Assembly (NCBI GenBank): GCA_007376265.1
Contig: VMFW01000007.1
Span: 1-43,173 of the forward strand
DNA length: 43,173 nt
Source: Parcubacteria group bacterium Gr01-1014_20
Lineage (GTDB): Bacteria > Patescibacteriota > Minisyncoccia > UBA6257 > 2-01-FULL-56-20
Reading direction: 5' to 3'
Shown here: piece by piece, positions 17,798 through 27,200 of the stretch
How positions within the stretch are numbered: the stretch's first letter is position 1
Layout: each line of letters opens with the position of its first letter
The notes under the pieces: generated by a model
Told to the model about the DNA's origin: nothing
Seen by the model: the letters and a program-made list of their open reading frames with translations, nothing else
The model's database searches: none
Program-made: the position numbers and the translations under genes

Positions 17798-17814
17798 ATT
17801 CCGGTTTCACTAAC

Positions 17815-17842
17815 AAAAAACTCCCGTGATGGGAGTTTTTTT
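17815..17842 (+). terminator. Rho-independent terminator after pilin
   Basis: AAAAAACTCCC-GTGAT-GGGAGTTTTTTTT. Confidence 0.9.
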
Positions 17843-17885
17843 TCTTTAAGAAATTGGACGAGTTGGGGGGGTTGGGTAACTAAAT

Positions 17886-18212
17886 CTAGGTTGAATATCC
17901 ATAGAAAATACAGACAAAGATTAGGATGGCGATAAGGATCATGAAACCAACGGTGTAGATGGCGAGCTTCACGGCCTCTGGTTTTTTACCGTCCAGATAC
18001 CACACGAGTGGCCGGCCGAAGATGATAATTCCCATCGCGGCGGCGGAGACGACAAAGAGGGTCAAAAAGGCAATTATGGGGAGAGCGCTATCGCTACCCT
18101 CGCTTGGGCCGAGGATCCGCTCGATGTTAGACATGACGGTGGCGACTAGGGCGATGTAGGCAGTAGCTCCGAGTGCGTTTATTAGGGCGTATTTGAATAT
18201 TTCTTTTTTCAT
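17886..18212 (-). CDS. small multi-TM hypothetical membrane protein
   Basis: Hydrophobic 108-aa ORF starting MKKEIFKYALINALGA with GAGG-like SD. Confidence 0.6.
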   Translation of the reverse strand: MKKEIFKYALINALGATAYIALVATVMSNIERILGPSEGSDSALPIIAFLTLFVVSAAAMGIIIFGRPLVWYLDGKKPEAVKLAIYTVGFMILIAILIFVCIFYGYST

Positions 18213-18255
18213 TCCTCAATTATTAACCCTGATGGTCTAGGAGTCAAATTTTTGA

Positions 18256-18287
18256 ACATTCTAACATTCTTGAGAACGTTAGAATGT
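18256..18287. terminator. perfect 10-bp inverted repeat, putative terminator or operator
   Basis: ACATTCTAAC-attcttgagaac-GTTAGAATGT, just beyond the 18290 gene stop. Confidence 0.5.
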
Positions 18288-18289
18288 CG

Positions 18290-18874
18290 CTATTCGCGTC
18301 TTTTTTTGTCGAGCCAGCCTGGAGTCGGGATAAAAGTTATTTCTTGCCAGTCGTCGATTTCTTCTTCGGTGACGTCGAAGTGTTTGATGTAGACAGTTTC
18401 AACGCTTCCGTGTTCGGCGTTTTTCCAGTCAAACCCCAGCTTTTGAGTTACGCCTTTCACCTCGTTTTCGGTGGGAGCTTCGATTTCGATGAAAGGTGGT
18501 ACCCAGGGCCAGGTGTCGATTGTGATTTCAGTATTTCCAAGCTGCCATTTTTCTCGCTTGGTTTCTTGATAGGCGACGAATTTGAGTTTAGCGTTTTCGA
18601 GAATGCCGCAGGTTTTATCAAAATCACTGACGTCAACCGATATTTCTTTGGTTCCATGGAGGGTGCGATCGATAAGTCTTTTGTAGCTTAGGGTGATTTT
18701 GTCGCCCTCATCTCGCACGCGGATCCAATCGTTTTGTTTTTCTGTCGGATGTTCAAAAACTTTCCGTCGCATCAGACGTTCGGGGTGGATAAGTTTAGCT
18801 CCGACTTCTTCGAGTTTCTTCCTGACGTTTTCTTTATCAATATCCAAGAACTTGGCTTCGATTTCGGTTTCCAT
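18290..18874 (-). CDS. CYTH-domain protein (class IV adenylate cyclase/thiamine triphosphatase-like)
   Basis: EIEAKFLDID N-terminus, WIRVRDEGDKITLSYK, EITIDTWPWVPPFIEIEAPTE. Confidence 0.85.
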   Translation of the reverse strand: METEIEAKFLDIDKENVRKKLEEVGAKLIHPERLMRRKVFEHPTEKQNDWIRVRDEGDKITLSYKRLIDRTLHGTKEISVDVSDFDKTCGILENAKLKFVAYQETKREKWQLGNTEITIDTWPWVPPFIEIEAPTENEVKGVTQKLGFDWKNAEHGSVETVYIKHFDVTEEEIDDWQEITFIPTPGWLDKKRRE

Positions 18875-18875
18875 T

Positions 18876-19850
18876 TTATTTCTTCGCGATTTTTTTTGTT
18901 TTTATGGCGTTGAGGATTTTCTTGACGGCATCAATAGATTTGTCATCGAGGATCGAGATGGCGATGGCGTTTTTCTGGATTTTTTTCAAAACGGTCAATT
19001 TTTTCTTTATCTCAGCGGGAGTGGCCACGTCGCTTTTGGATAAGAAAAGGTACTCTGGTTTTTTGAGAAGCGCCTTATTGAAGAGCCCCAGTTCCTTACG
19101 GATGGTTTTGTAATCTTTGGCCGGACTCTCGGACTCCGCGGAGATGAAGTGAAAAATAATTTTGGTGCGCTCGATGTGGCGCAGAAATTTGATGCCGAGG
19201 CCTTTGCCGACAGAGGAGCCTTCGATTAACCCGGGAATGTCAGCCAAGATTAGTTCGTAGTAAACGCCGAGGTTAGGCTCAAGAGTGGTGAAGGGATAGT
19301 TGGCCACTTTGCTTTGGGCCTTGGTTAGTTCATTCAGAAGACTCGATTTGCCAATGTTTGGAAAGCCCACGAAGCCGATGTCGGCTATGAGTTTTAACTC
19401 TAGGCGAAATTCAAACTCCTCGCCGGGAAGGCCGGGTTGGAATTGGGTGGGGCTAGTGTTTGTCGGTGAGCGAAAATGAAAGTTACCCTTACCGCCGTGG
19501 CCGCCTTTGGCCAAGACTACTCTCTCGCCGATTTGGGTGATCTCCTCTACTTCGGCGTTTGTTAAATTGTGAATGACGGTGCCAACGGGAACTTTGAGGA
19601 TTAAATCTTTGCCGTCGTGACCGTCGCGGAACTGGTCGCGCCCGTAAAGACCATCTTCGGCTTCGAACTCTTTTTTATGGCGGAATTGGTTTAGAGCGCT
19701 CAAATCAGAAACACCCGTGACGATAACACTCCCGCCGTTGCCGCCACTACCGCCCACCGGCCCTAAACTCATCATGGTCTTATTAAAAGACACCGAGCCC
19801 CGTCCGCCGTGGCCGGCTTTGACTTTGATTTTGACGTCGTCGATTAACAT
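18876..19850 (-). CDS. obg: GTPase Obg
   Basis: Gly-rich Obg fold (GHGGRGSVSF...GGSGGNGG), G1 GFPNIGKSSLL, DIPGLIEGSSVGKGLG. Confidence 0.93.
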   Translation of the reverse strand: MLIDDVKIKVKAGHGGRGSVSFNKTMMSLGPVGGSGGNGGSVIVTGVSDLSALNQFRHKKEFEAEDGLYGRDQFRDGHDGKDLILKVPVGTVIHNLTNAEVEEITQIGERVVLAKGGHGGKGNFHFRSPTNTSPTQFQPGLPGEEFEFRLELKLIADIGFVGFPNIGKSSLLNELTKAQSKVANYPFTTLEPNLGVYYELILADIPGLIEGSSVGKGLGIKFLRHIERTKIIFHFISAESESPAKDYKTIRKELGLFNKALLKKPEYLFLSKSDVATPAEIKKKLTVLKKIQKNAIAISILDDKSIDAVKKILNAIKTKKIAKK

Positions 19851-19902
19851 AAACTTTGGTTCTATATTAACTCAATTTTTGATTATTCGTAACTGTTGTT
19901 TC

Positions 19903-19931
19903 TTGACTATTCTTGCCAAAAAAGGTAGACT
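19903..19931 (+). promoter_or_regulatory. sigma70-type promoter upstream of nadA-like gene
   Basis: TTGACT-17 bp-TAGACT. Confidence 0.6.
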
Positions 19932-20009
19932 GTTGCCTGATAGTCGGATCGGAACACTTGAAAATTTAACATTGGATTGATTTCAATAACCCTTAGGAGG
20001 GAGTCCGAT

Positions 20010-21179
20010 ATGACAACCAGGGAGTTGGCGGCTCGACGTTACGAAATGTTTAATCGTTTAGCTGGGGACCTATATCCCGGGCGATATACCGAGGAATCGT
20101 GCCTGGTTCTCGCCGAACTCGAAATCGAGATTCGGAGATTGGCCGAGGAGAAGCACTCGCTCATCGTCGCCCACAATTACCTTCTTCCTGAAGTTCAGGA
20201 GGCGGCAGACAAGGTGGGTGATTCGCTGGGCTTAAGTTTCCACGTGAGAGACTCGGGCGCGGAAAGGGTGGACTTTGAGAGCGTGTTTTTCATGGGCGCT
20301 ACCGCGAAAATTATTGCCGGAGACAAAACGCGGGTCTTCGTGCCCGACAAGCCGGAGGTTATCTCCTGCTCTTTGGTTTTGGGTACGGACTATGAGGTTT
20401 TGCACGCCTGGAAGAGAGCCAATCCGGATGGACTTTTGGTCACGTACATCAATAGCGACGCCTATACGAAGTCGATCAGTGACTTTATCACCACCTCGCG
20501 TAACACCGACAAGATCATCGCGCATGCCTTGAGGGAATATCCTGGGCGGAAGATCTTGGTTCTCCCGGATAAGTATCTGGGTTTCGTCATGAAGATAAGA
20601 GCGCTCAGGATCTTGAAAAATCAGGGAATCAAGGTTGATCCGGATTTGATCGAGATCTACACTCACGAAAAGTTTCCGTTTCACGCTTCCTGCTACGTGC
20701 ATGAGAAGATTGGTGAGATGGGGCTTGAGGTGGCGCTTTCGAAACATCCGGAGGCGGAAGTAATGATTCATCCAGAGTGCGGATGCGCTTCTTCGTGTTT
20801 GATGAAGCTTGAGGCGGGAATTGTGCCGCGGGACAGGTTTTACTTCTTGTCGACTGAACAGATGGTGGAGCAGGCAAAAGAATCTCCGGCCGAAGAGTTT
20901 ATTGTGGCCACCGAAATGGGGATGATCTACCGGCTTCGAAAAGAAGTGCCCGAAAAGAGATTCTTGCCGGTTTCAAATGGAGCCGTATGCGATTTCATGA
21001 AGGAGTGCACCCTGCCTAAGCTCGCGCGTTCGCTTCGCGAGAATCGGTTGGAAATCATTTTGTGCGATGACTGCTGTGACCCGCAAAGTCCGTATCAGGA
21101 TGAGAGCGTGGTTCACATTCAGAAATCAGTCGCCGAAAAGGCCAAACTTGGCATCGAGAGAATGCTTTCGATCCAGTAG
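20010..21179 (+). CDS. nadA: quinolinate synthase NadA-like protein
   Basis: FFMGATAKII, PDKPEVISCSL, APD-like LPDKYLG, IHPECGCASSC, IVATEMGMIYRL, MKECTLPKLARSL. Start at 20010 after TAGGAGGG SD. Confidence 0.8.
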   Translation: MTTRELAARRYEMFNRLAGDLYPGRYTEESCLVLAELEIEIRRLAEEKHSLIVAHNYLLPEVQEAADKVGDSLGLSFHVRDSGAERVDFESVFFMGATAKIIAGDKTRVFVPDKPEVISCSLVLGTDYEVLHAWKRANPDGLLVTYINSDAYTKSISDFITTSRNTDKIIAHALREYPGRKILVLPDKYLGFVMKIRALRILKNQGIKVDPDLIEIYTHEKFPFHASCYVHEKIGEMGLEVALSKHPEAEVMIHPECGCASSCLMKLEAGIVPRDRFYFLSTEQMVEQAKESPAEEFIVATEMGMIYRLRKEVPEKRFLPVSNGAVCDFMKECTLPKLARSLRENRLEIILCDDCCDPQSPYQDESVVHIQKSVAEKAKLGIERMLSIQ

Positions 21180-21200
21180 CATCAGCAACTTTATGTTTTT

Positions 21201-21232
21201 AAAACCCCAGGCTTTGAGTCTGGGGTTTTTTG
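21201..21232 (+). terminator. Rho-independent terminator
   Basis: AAAACCCCAG-gctttgagt-CTGGGGTTTTTT. Confidence 0.92.
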
Positions 21233-21254
21233 TTTTTTCCGGTTTGCGAGCGCG

Positions 21255-21641
21255 CTATTCCTCCCAGTGGGCTTTGAAGTTTTTAATCTCTTCCACTAGT
21301 TTTTCGGCGGACTGGCCTTTGTAGCAGATGGCTCGATCATCAACATACACATAGGCGATGGGTTTCCCAGGGTTTTCGCCCTCTCTTTCTGGGTTGCGGT
21401 TGAAGTAATCAACGGGGATGTCATGCTCGGCGCAGTATTTTTGGATGAGTTCGTTGCCGCGAGTGGAGTAGATAAGAATTCTGTGACCTTCGGACTTCAG
21501 CACACGGATGGCTTTGACTACCTCATCATTCGGTTTTTCGGTGTGGCTGACACCTTTGAAACCATGGTATCCGGCGATTACTCCATCGAAGTCGAAGGCG
21601 TAGACACGCTTTTTTTCGCCCTCTTTTTCCACGTTAGACAT
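21255..21641 (-). CDS. HAD-superfamily hydrolase-like protein
   Basis: AFDFDGVIAGY, RILIYSTRGNE, AYVYVDDRA. Confidence 0.75.
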   Translation of the reverse strand: MSNVEKEGEKKRVYAFDFDGVIAGYHGFKGVSHTEKPNDEVVKAIRVLKSEGHRILIYSTRGNELIQKYCAEHDIPVDYFNRNPEREGENPGKPIAYVYVDDRAICYKGQSAEKLVEEIKNFKAHWEE

Positions 21642-21649
21642 TGTTTGAT

Positions 21650-22855
21650 TTAATTTTTACCGTCGTTATTGAACTCGTCCCAGAAGGCTGGGTCAATATC
21701 GCCGTCGGCTTTGAAGAAATAAACGCCTTTAAGGTTGTATTTTTTGGCGAGGTTGATTTTGTCCTTCATTGAGGAGGCGTCGCTAAACGAAACTAATCGC
21801 ATGACGGCCGCGGGATTGGTTTGAGCAGCCAAAACGGCGGGCTTTGTGGACGAGATGGTAAAAGTAAGACCCTGGGAGACGGTGTAGGAGGTGCTCGTCA
21901 CATACACAAAACTTAACTCACCGGCGCTGTTTCGGGCTGAGGTGGCGCCGACTTTTTGGGCGAGCTCGATGGCTTTGGGGTACGTGGTTGCGCCCACTCG
22001 TTTGTAGGTGGTCACGCCGTCTTTCCAAGAAATTTCAAAAATATAGCCGTAGGTGGGGATGCCCAAAATCACTTTTTTAGCGCTGATAGTGGGGATGGTT
22101 TGGTTGATAACTTTTTCCACCCACTCGGGATCGGCCACTGGCATATAGAGATCCGAACCGCCTTTTTTGGCGTTAAGATCAAGGTCGATTCGGCCTTGGT
22201 CATAAGCCATAATCTTTACCTCATCACAAAATTCGTTGATCTTCGCGTAGTTGTTAGCGTAGGCTAAATCTTTCGGGATGACCCGAAATTGAGACGCCCT
22301 AGGAGTGCGGCCTTCGATGGTGCAGCTAAGTTTTTTGCCGAAGGCGTGCAGTTTGTAGGCAAGGCCCTCGATGAATAAAGAAAAATAGGGTTCGGTTTCG
22401 GCATCTTTATCTTCGTAGTCGATGTCGATGCCGTCGTAATTTTTAGTTTTGGCGAGGTTCGCGATGTTTGTGGCATGCTGGCGTCTCCGGGTGGTGTTCG
22501 ATAGGAGTTTGTGGATAGCGGTGCCGTCAAGCAAAGCGACACTTGGCACGATTTTGACTTTGATGGCCCGGACCACGTTTAGCCAATCGGGCCAGAAGCC
22601 ACTTTCCATTTTCATTTTGTCAATTAGCGTGCCGTCCGCGTTAACTTCGTATGAAAAAGGGCTGATGGCGGTAAATTTTGGCAAGCGAAGAGAGAGTTCC
22701 ATCGCACCCTCGGCTTTTTTCCAGAATGGAAGCCAGGCGCCATAAGTGAGCGGGGGATTGGTGGCGGCGAGGAGTGAGTCCGGAAGGATAAGGGCTGCAA
22801 GAATTAGGCCAAGAAGGATAAGCTTATAGGTTTTTTTTAGGTGTTTAGTAAACAT
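21650..22855 (-). CDS. secreted glycoside hydrolase family 18 (chitinase/spore-germination hydrolase-like)
   Basis: Signal peptide; catalytic motif YDGIDIDYED; VKIMAYDQG; KVILGIPTYGY. Confidence 0.85.
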   Translation of the reverse strand: MFTKHLKKTYKLILLGLILAALILPDSLLAATNPPLTYGAWLPFWKKAEGAMELSLRLPKFTAISPFSYEVNADGTLIDKMKMESGFWPDWLNVVRAIKVKIVPSVALLDGTAIHKLLSNTTRRRQHATNIANLAKTKNYDGIDIDYEDKDAETEPYFSLFIEGLAYKLHAFGKKLSCTIEGRTPRASQFRVIPKDLAYANNYAKINEFCDEVKIMAYDQGRIDLDLNAKKGGSDLYMPVADPEWVEKVINQTIPTISAKKVILGIPTYGYIFEISWKDGVTTYKRVGATTYPKAIELAQKVGATSARNSAGELSFVYVTSTSYTVSQGLTFTISSTKPAVLAAQTNPAAVMRLVSFSDASSMKDKINLAKKYNLKGVYFFKADGDIDPAFWDEFNNDGKN

Positions 22856-22891
22856 AGATCAATGACCATATATTAACGTAAAAAAGCATTA

Positions 22892-22920
22892 TTGACAAGT
22901 GTATTTTTTTGTGATATAAT
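22892..22920 (+). promoter_or_regulatory. consensus sigma70 promoter
   Basis: TTGACA-17 bp-TATAAT; then AAAGGAGG SD and GTG start at 22950. Confidence 0.88.
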
Positions 22921-22949
22921 CCCGAAAGACCCTTGAAAGGAGGTGTGAC

Positions 22950-23561
22950 GTGGAGAAGGAAACGTTTGGTTTTCTTTCGGGAGCGATTGTGGTTGCGAGT
23001 ATCGTGCCTTATGCCGTGCGAGCCTATCAGGGAAAGGTTAAGCCCAACCCGATGACGTGGCTCTTGTGGACCATGATTGGTTTTTCGCTTTTGGTTACCT
23101 ATCGTGACTCGGGAGCGGAAGCGAATATCTGGCCGGCGGTGTTCGGTTTTACCAATCCGTTTTTGATCGTGGTCTTCCTCATCAAGAATCGCTCGCAGTG
23201 GAAGAAGTTCGAAAAGTTTGAGTACTTTTGTTTGTTTTTCGGACTGGTTTCACTTGCGATGTGGATTTACATGCGGGAAGAAAGAGCGTTCGTGCAGTAC
23301 GCGCTCTTTATGGCAATCGTAGCAGATGCATTTGCGGCGATTCCGACGATTGTTTTTGTCTGGCGGTTCCCGGCGGAAGAGAGGCCTTTCGCTTGGGGAA
23401 TGTACGCGGTTGGTTATGGCTTGGGAGTGTTCGCCATTTCCGAGCACACAGCCTCCAACTACATTCTGCCGATCTACATGTTCTTCGGTGCTCTCTCGAT
23501 TGCTCTACCGCAAGTGATTTACCGCTTGCGAAAGCGTTCACCTCTTACCGAGTGGATATGA
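22950..23561 (+). CDS. multi-TM membrane protein (PQ-loop-like internal duplication possible)
   Basis: Hydrophobic ORF with strong SD; N- and C-terminal halves look repeat-like (SGAIVVASIVPYAVRAYQGKVKPNPMTWLLW). Confidence 0.65.
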   Translation: MEKETFGFLSGAIVVASIVPYAVRAYQGKVKPNPMTWLLWTMIGFSLLVTYRDSGAEANIWPAVFGFTNPFLIVVFLIKNRSQWKKFEKFEYFCLFFGLVSLAMWIYMREERAFVQYALFMAIVADAFAAIPTIVFVWRFPAEERPFAWGMYAVGYGLGVFAISEHTASNYILPIYMFFGALSIALPQVIYRLRKRSPLTEWI

Positions 23562-23593
23562 AGCCGTTCCGATTTTCTGGGGCGGCTTTTTTA
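23561..23593 (+). terminator. Rho-independent terminator
   Basis: AAGCCGTTCC-gattttct-GGGGCGGCTTTTTT. Confidence 0.85.
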
Positions 23594-23630
23594 GTTTCAG
23601 TTTTTATGGATTTTAAGATATGATTACACT

Positions 23631-24473
23631 ATGAAAAAAGAGCAAAATTTAGCGGGAATTGATAGTTCTAGCGCTTGGGATGTGCCACCGCTTCGGGAAG
23701 CAGTGATTGACTCAGATGGTTCTGCGTGGGATAGGAAAACCGAAGAAATTATCGAGAAATACAAACGAATTATTGTTTTAAGGGGGGCGGGCTCTGTGAA
23801 TGGCATTGACAAAAAAGCTGCCGACGAGCTTTTGGAGAAAGATTTGCTTCCGAGGATAAAGCGCGAATTGGAATCTGGAGCGGTAGCGATTATGTTTGAT
23901 GGAGATTCGGATAGCCCTGATAAGCCAGACGTAGGATATATAATGGGACGCTTAAGGGATGAGCTGAGGCAGGAGTTGGATGACAGCGTATTGTTTGCAA
24001 CTGCCCAAAAGAAAAGCTGGTATTATCCGGCCGAACCGGGCACGAATTTGGCAAATACTCACGGACTTCAGTACGAAACCTACGTTTTTGAAGACGGGAA
24101 ATTCCCGGGTGAGCATAATAGGTTTACACAATCAGAAAGGCTCGTAAACGCCGACGGTTATGAGCAGTGGTATATTGGTGCTTCTGGCCCCATTGCTTCG
24201 GAACAGCTTCAAGACTACAATGCAAAAATTGAGGGTGATAAAAAACATCGGGTAGTAGTATTTCGTGCCCCGTTGAATGAAGCCCTAAGTGACGATATTG
24301 CGAAAAAACTTGAGGCGGCTAAGGTTTCTCAAGATCAAAGCAAAATTACGAAACTTGAAGGAGCGTTGGAGCAACGGAAACACAAGTATGGGGTGCCCTG
24401 GGATGATAGTGGTAACCCGATAGTGGATGCTAGTAAGTATCCCCACTTGGAGTTTGAGTTTGTGACTAAATAA
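23631..24473 (+). CDS. hypothetical protein
   Basis: 280-aa ORF with TATGAT 6 nt before ATG; family not recognised. Confidence 0.65.
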   Translation: MKKEQNLAGIDSSSAWDVPPLREAVIDSDGSAWDRKTEEIIEKYKRIIVLRGAGSVNGIDKKAADELLEKDLLPRIKRELESGAVAIMFDGDSDSPDKPDVGYIMGRLRDELRQELDDSVLFATAQKKSWYYPAEPGTNLANTHGLQYETYVFEDGKFPGEHNRFTQSERLVNADGYEQWYIGASGPIASEQLQDYNAKIEGDKKHRVVVFRAPLNEALSDDIAKKLEAAKVSQDQSKITKLEGALEQRKHKYGVPWDDSGNPIVDASKYPHLEFEFVTK

Positions 24474-24492
24474 CCATTCGGTGATTGTATTT

Positions 24493-24512
24493 AAAAACCT
24501 CCTTGGGTTTTT
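24493..24512 (+). terminator. Rho-independent terminator
   Basis: AAAAACC-TCCTTG-GGTTTTT. Confidence 0.7.
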
Positions 24513-24584
24513 GCCAAAAGGAAGAGTTTTGTTTTTCTATTGAAAAAACAAGCAAATACAAGTAGATTTAGAAGGTTAAATTAT

Positions 24585-24655
24585 TGCCGGATCATCTAAT
24601 GGTAGGATAGCGGACTCTGAATCCGTTCATCTTGGTTCGAATCCAAGTCCGGCAG
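24585..24655 (+). tRNA. tRNA-Gln (CTG anticodon)
   Basis: Acceptor TGCCGGA/TCCGGCA, anticodon loop CTCTGAA, T-arm TGGTTCGAATCCA. Confidence 0.92.
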
Positions 24656-24691
24656 CATTGCTCGCAAATCGGTGAAGTATACTATCAAGAT

Positions 24692-25111
24692 ATGGAAGAA
24701 GTTAAAAGTGGATTCTATCGGGTAAGTATTAAAGGGCTCATTCTTGATGAGACTGGTAAAAAGTTTGCCGTGATTCTTGAAGATAATGGCTTGTGGGAAT
24801 TGCCTGGCGGGGGACTGGATTGGGGAGAATCGATCGAGACGTGCCTGAAACGGGAAATTTACGAAGAGATGGGCTTGGAGGTGACGGAGGTTAACCCAAC
24901 GCCGTTATACTACCTAACCGGCCAAAACATGAAAGGCCGGTGGACTTTTAATTTAGTGTTTGAGACAAGGGTGAAGGACTTTAACTTTACTCCTTCGGAA
25001 GAGTGCCGCGAGTTGAGGTTCATATCGCCAGAGGAGGTGGATTCCATTAACGCTTTTAGAACAGTTAAGGAGCTGGCGGTGTTGTTTGGGAATAGAGGTA
25101 AGCATGAATAA
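24692..25111 (+). CDS. NUDIX hydrolase
   Basis: Nudix box GGGLDWGESIETCLKREIYEEMGLEV. Start moved to 24692 because the longer ORF begins inside tRNA-Gln. Confidence 0.9.
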   Translation: MEEVKSGFYRVSIKGLILDETGKKFAVILEDNGLWELPGGGLDWGESIETCLKREIYEEMGLEVTEVNPTPLYYLTGQNMKGRWTFNLVFETRVKDFNFTPSEECRELRFISPEEVDSINAFRTVKELAVLFGNRGKHE

Positions 25112-25751
25112 AATGGAAATAGACAAAACCAATCAAGAAAAAAGATTTAAGGCGGTGGTGTTTGATTTTGGCGGGGTGATTGAGATTAATGATGGGGAAG
25201 ACATTTTAAGTTCGGTGGCCGGGATGCTTGGTTTGTCGATCGAGCAGTTGAAGAAAACTTACTTTGAACACAACCACCTTTCGAATGTGAAGAATATGAA
25301 CTGGGTGGATATGCTCATGGAGGTGGTAAGGGAGTTTGATAAAACTAAAGAGACCGAGGACAAGGTGAGAGAAGCAGTGAGAGACCATATGGCGAAGGGC
25401 ACGACTAATACCGAGCTTTTGTCTTTCCTCCCGAAACTTCGGAGTAGGGGCTTTAAGACGGCAATTTTTAGCAACAACACTTCCGAGCTTAGAGATAAGT
25501 TGGCCGAGATGGGGATAGTTGAAATGTTTGATGAGGTCGTGGTTTCAGCCGAGATCGGTTTTCAAAAACCCCACAAGGCGGCGTTTGATGTTTTGTTTGA
25601 AAAGTTGGGGTTGACTCCCCAAGAAGTGATTTTTATAGATGATTCAGCGAAAAGCTTGGAGAAGGCGGCGGAGATCGGTTACTTTCCGATTCGTTTTGAA
25701 AGTAATGAGCAACTTAAGAGTGAGTTTAAAAAGCTTGGGATTTTTGTGTAG
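25104..25751 (+). CDS. HAD-IA family hydrolase
   Basis: VVFDFGGVIEIND, AIFSNNTSELR, FQKPHKAAF, VIFIDDSAKSLEKA. Confidence 0.88.
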   Translation: MNKMEIDKTNQEKRFKAVVFDFGGVIEINDGEDILSSVAGMLGLSIEQLKKTYFEHNHLSNVKNMNWVDMLMEVVREFDKTKETEDKVREAVRDHMAKGTTNTELLSFLPKLRSRGFKTAIFSNNTSELRDKLAEMGIVEMFDEVVVSAEIGFQKPHKAAFDVLFEKLGLTPQEVIFIDDSAKSLEKAAEIGYFPIRFESNEQLKSEFKKLGIFV

Positions 25752-26849
25752 ATGAAAAAAAATAAAATTAGAGTTGGGATACTTTTTGGAGGTAAGTCAG
25801 CCGAACACGAAGTTTCTCTTCAGTCGGCAAAAAATGTTGTTGACGCAATTGATAAGGAAAAATATGAAGTGGTTTTGATCGGGATTGATAAGTTTGGAAA
25901 GTGGCTTCTTCCAAACAAAGCCCAGTTTCTTTTAAACGCAAGTGACCCTAAGCTCATAAAACTAAATAAAGAAAATGTGGAAAGCGTGGCGCTCGTGCCG
26001 CAGAGCGGTGGGGAGCTAACTAATCTATCGAGTGAGGGAACGGTGGCCGGAGTGGATGTGGTTTTTCCGATTTTACACGGTCCCTTTGGAGAAGATGGTA
26101 CGGTTCAGGGTTTGCTTAAACTAGCGGGGGTGCCATTTGTTGGCGCTGGCGTGCTTGGTTCAGCGGTCGGAATGGATAAGGATGTAATGAAGCGACTTTT
26201 GCGTGACGCCGGTCTTCCAATTGCAAACTTTCTTGTTTTCAAACAAGGAGATAACTTGGACTTTGAGGAGGTATCAATTAAACTCGGGCTGCCCTTTTTT
26301 GTGAAGCCGGCGAATTTGGGTTCATCAGTGGGCATTAGCAAGGTGCGGAATCGGGAAGATTTTAGAAAAGCGATTGACGAGGCATTTCAGTATGATATTA
26401 AGATTGTTATTGAAGAGTTCGTGGATGGTCGAGAACTTGAGTGCGCGGTGCTTGGAAACGAGAAGCCGATGGCTTCGGGAGTGGGAGAGATAATCCCAAA
26501 CCATGAGTTTTATTCCTATGAAGCTAAATATGTTGATGAAAATGGGGCACGGTTGGAAGTGCCGGCAAAAATTCCTTCGGAAATTAACGAGCGGGTGCAT
26601 GAGCTCGCCGTAAAGAGTTTCAGGGTTTTGGAATGCGAGGGGTTGGGCCGGGTGGATTTTTTCCTGAAAAAGGATGGCGATTTGGTGGTTAGTGAAATTA
26701 ACACAATCCCGGGTTTTACTAAGATCAGCATGTACCCGCGACTATGGGAGGCGAGTGGCGTTTCCTATACAGAGCTCATTAGCAGTTTGATTGAGCTGGC
26801 TATTGAACGGTTTCAAAGGGAGCAAAAGTTGAGGTTTTCGAATGGCTAG
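25752..26849 (+). CDS. ddl: D-alanine--D-alanine ligase
   Basis: VGILFGGKSAEHEVSLQSAKNV, HGPFGEDGTVQGLL, FVKPANLGSSVGISKV, SEINTIPGFT. Confidence 0.95.
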   Translation: MKKNKIRVGILFGGKSAEHEVSLQSAKNVVDAIDKEKYEVVLIGIDKFGKWLLPNKAQFLLNASDPKLIKLNKENVESVALVPQSGGELTNLSSEGTVAGVDVVFPILHGPFGEDGTVQGLLKLAGVPFVGAGVLGSAVGMDKDVMKRLLRDAGLPIANFLVFKQGDNLDFEEVSIKLGLPFFVKPANLGSSVGISKVRNREDFRKAIDEAFQYDIKIVIEEFVDGRELECAVLGNEKPMASGVGEIIPNHEFYSYEAKYVDENGARLEVPAKIPSEINERVHELAVKSFRVLECEGLGRVDFFLKKDGDLVVSEINTIPGFTKISMYPRLWEASGVSYTELISSLIELAIERFQREQKLRFSNG

Positions 26850-26914
26850 GGCGGTTTGGCGCAATGATAAAACCGACTTGCGTTTATGGTGGGTGAGTTT
26901 TAGTATCTAGGAGA

Positions 26915-27196
26915 ATGGAAATAGATTCATCGGAATTGGAAAAATACGTCAGGTCTTCAGTTGTTGCGATAAGTAACGGTGTTAGGGGTACTGACTTTAA
27001 GGTAATCAAGCCAATACTTTTTGATTTGGCAGTCATCAACACGATAGAGGGGGCTGGGGAGTTTAAGATTTTTATTGCGAAAGCTGATGGCAGGTTAAAA
27101 TCAGATGAGACTAGCCGTATAAGATTTGAGGTACAACCTATTTCAGAGGTCCGCCCGTATAAACCCAGTCGCCCCAAAGAAAACCCTGCCCTATAA
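26915..27196 (+). CDS. small Trypco2-like (trypsin-co-occurring domain 2) protein
   Basis: Compact beta-rich ORF (FKVIKPILFDLAVINTIEGAGEFKIFIAKADGRLKSDETSRIRFEVQPI) resembling Trypco2; recognition by pattern only. Confidence 0.55.
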   Translation: MEIDSSELEKYVRSSVVAISNGVRGTDFKVIKPILFDLAVINTIEGAGEFKIFIAKADGRLKSDETSRIRFEVQPISEVRPYKPSRPKENPAL

Positions 27197-27200
27197 ATTT

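Noticed and set aside
19932-20009. Riboswitch in the nadA leader
   Set aside because: About 78-nt leader without a recognisable conserved riboswitch core or terminator/anti-terminator pair.
24632-24691. N-terminal extension of the NUDIX protein
   Set aside because: Those codons lie within tRNA-Gln and its immediate downstream region; a better start at 24692 follows TATACT.
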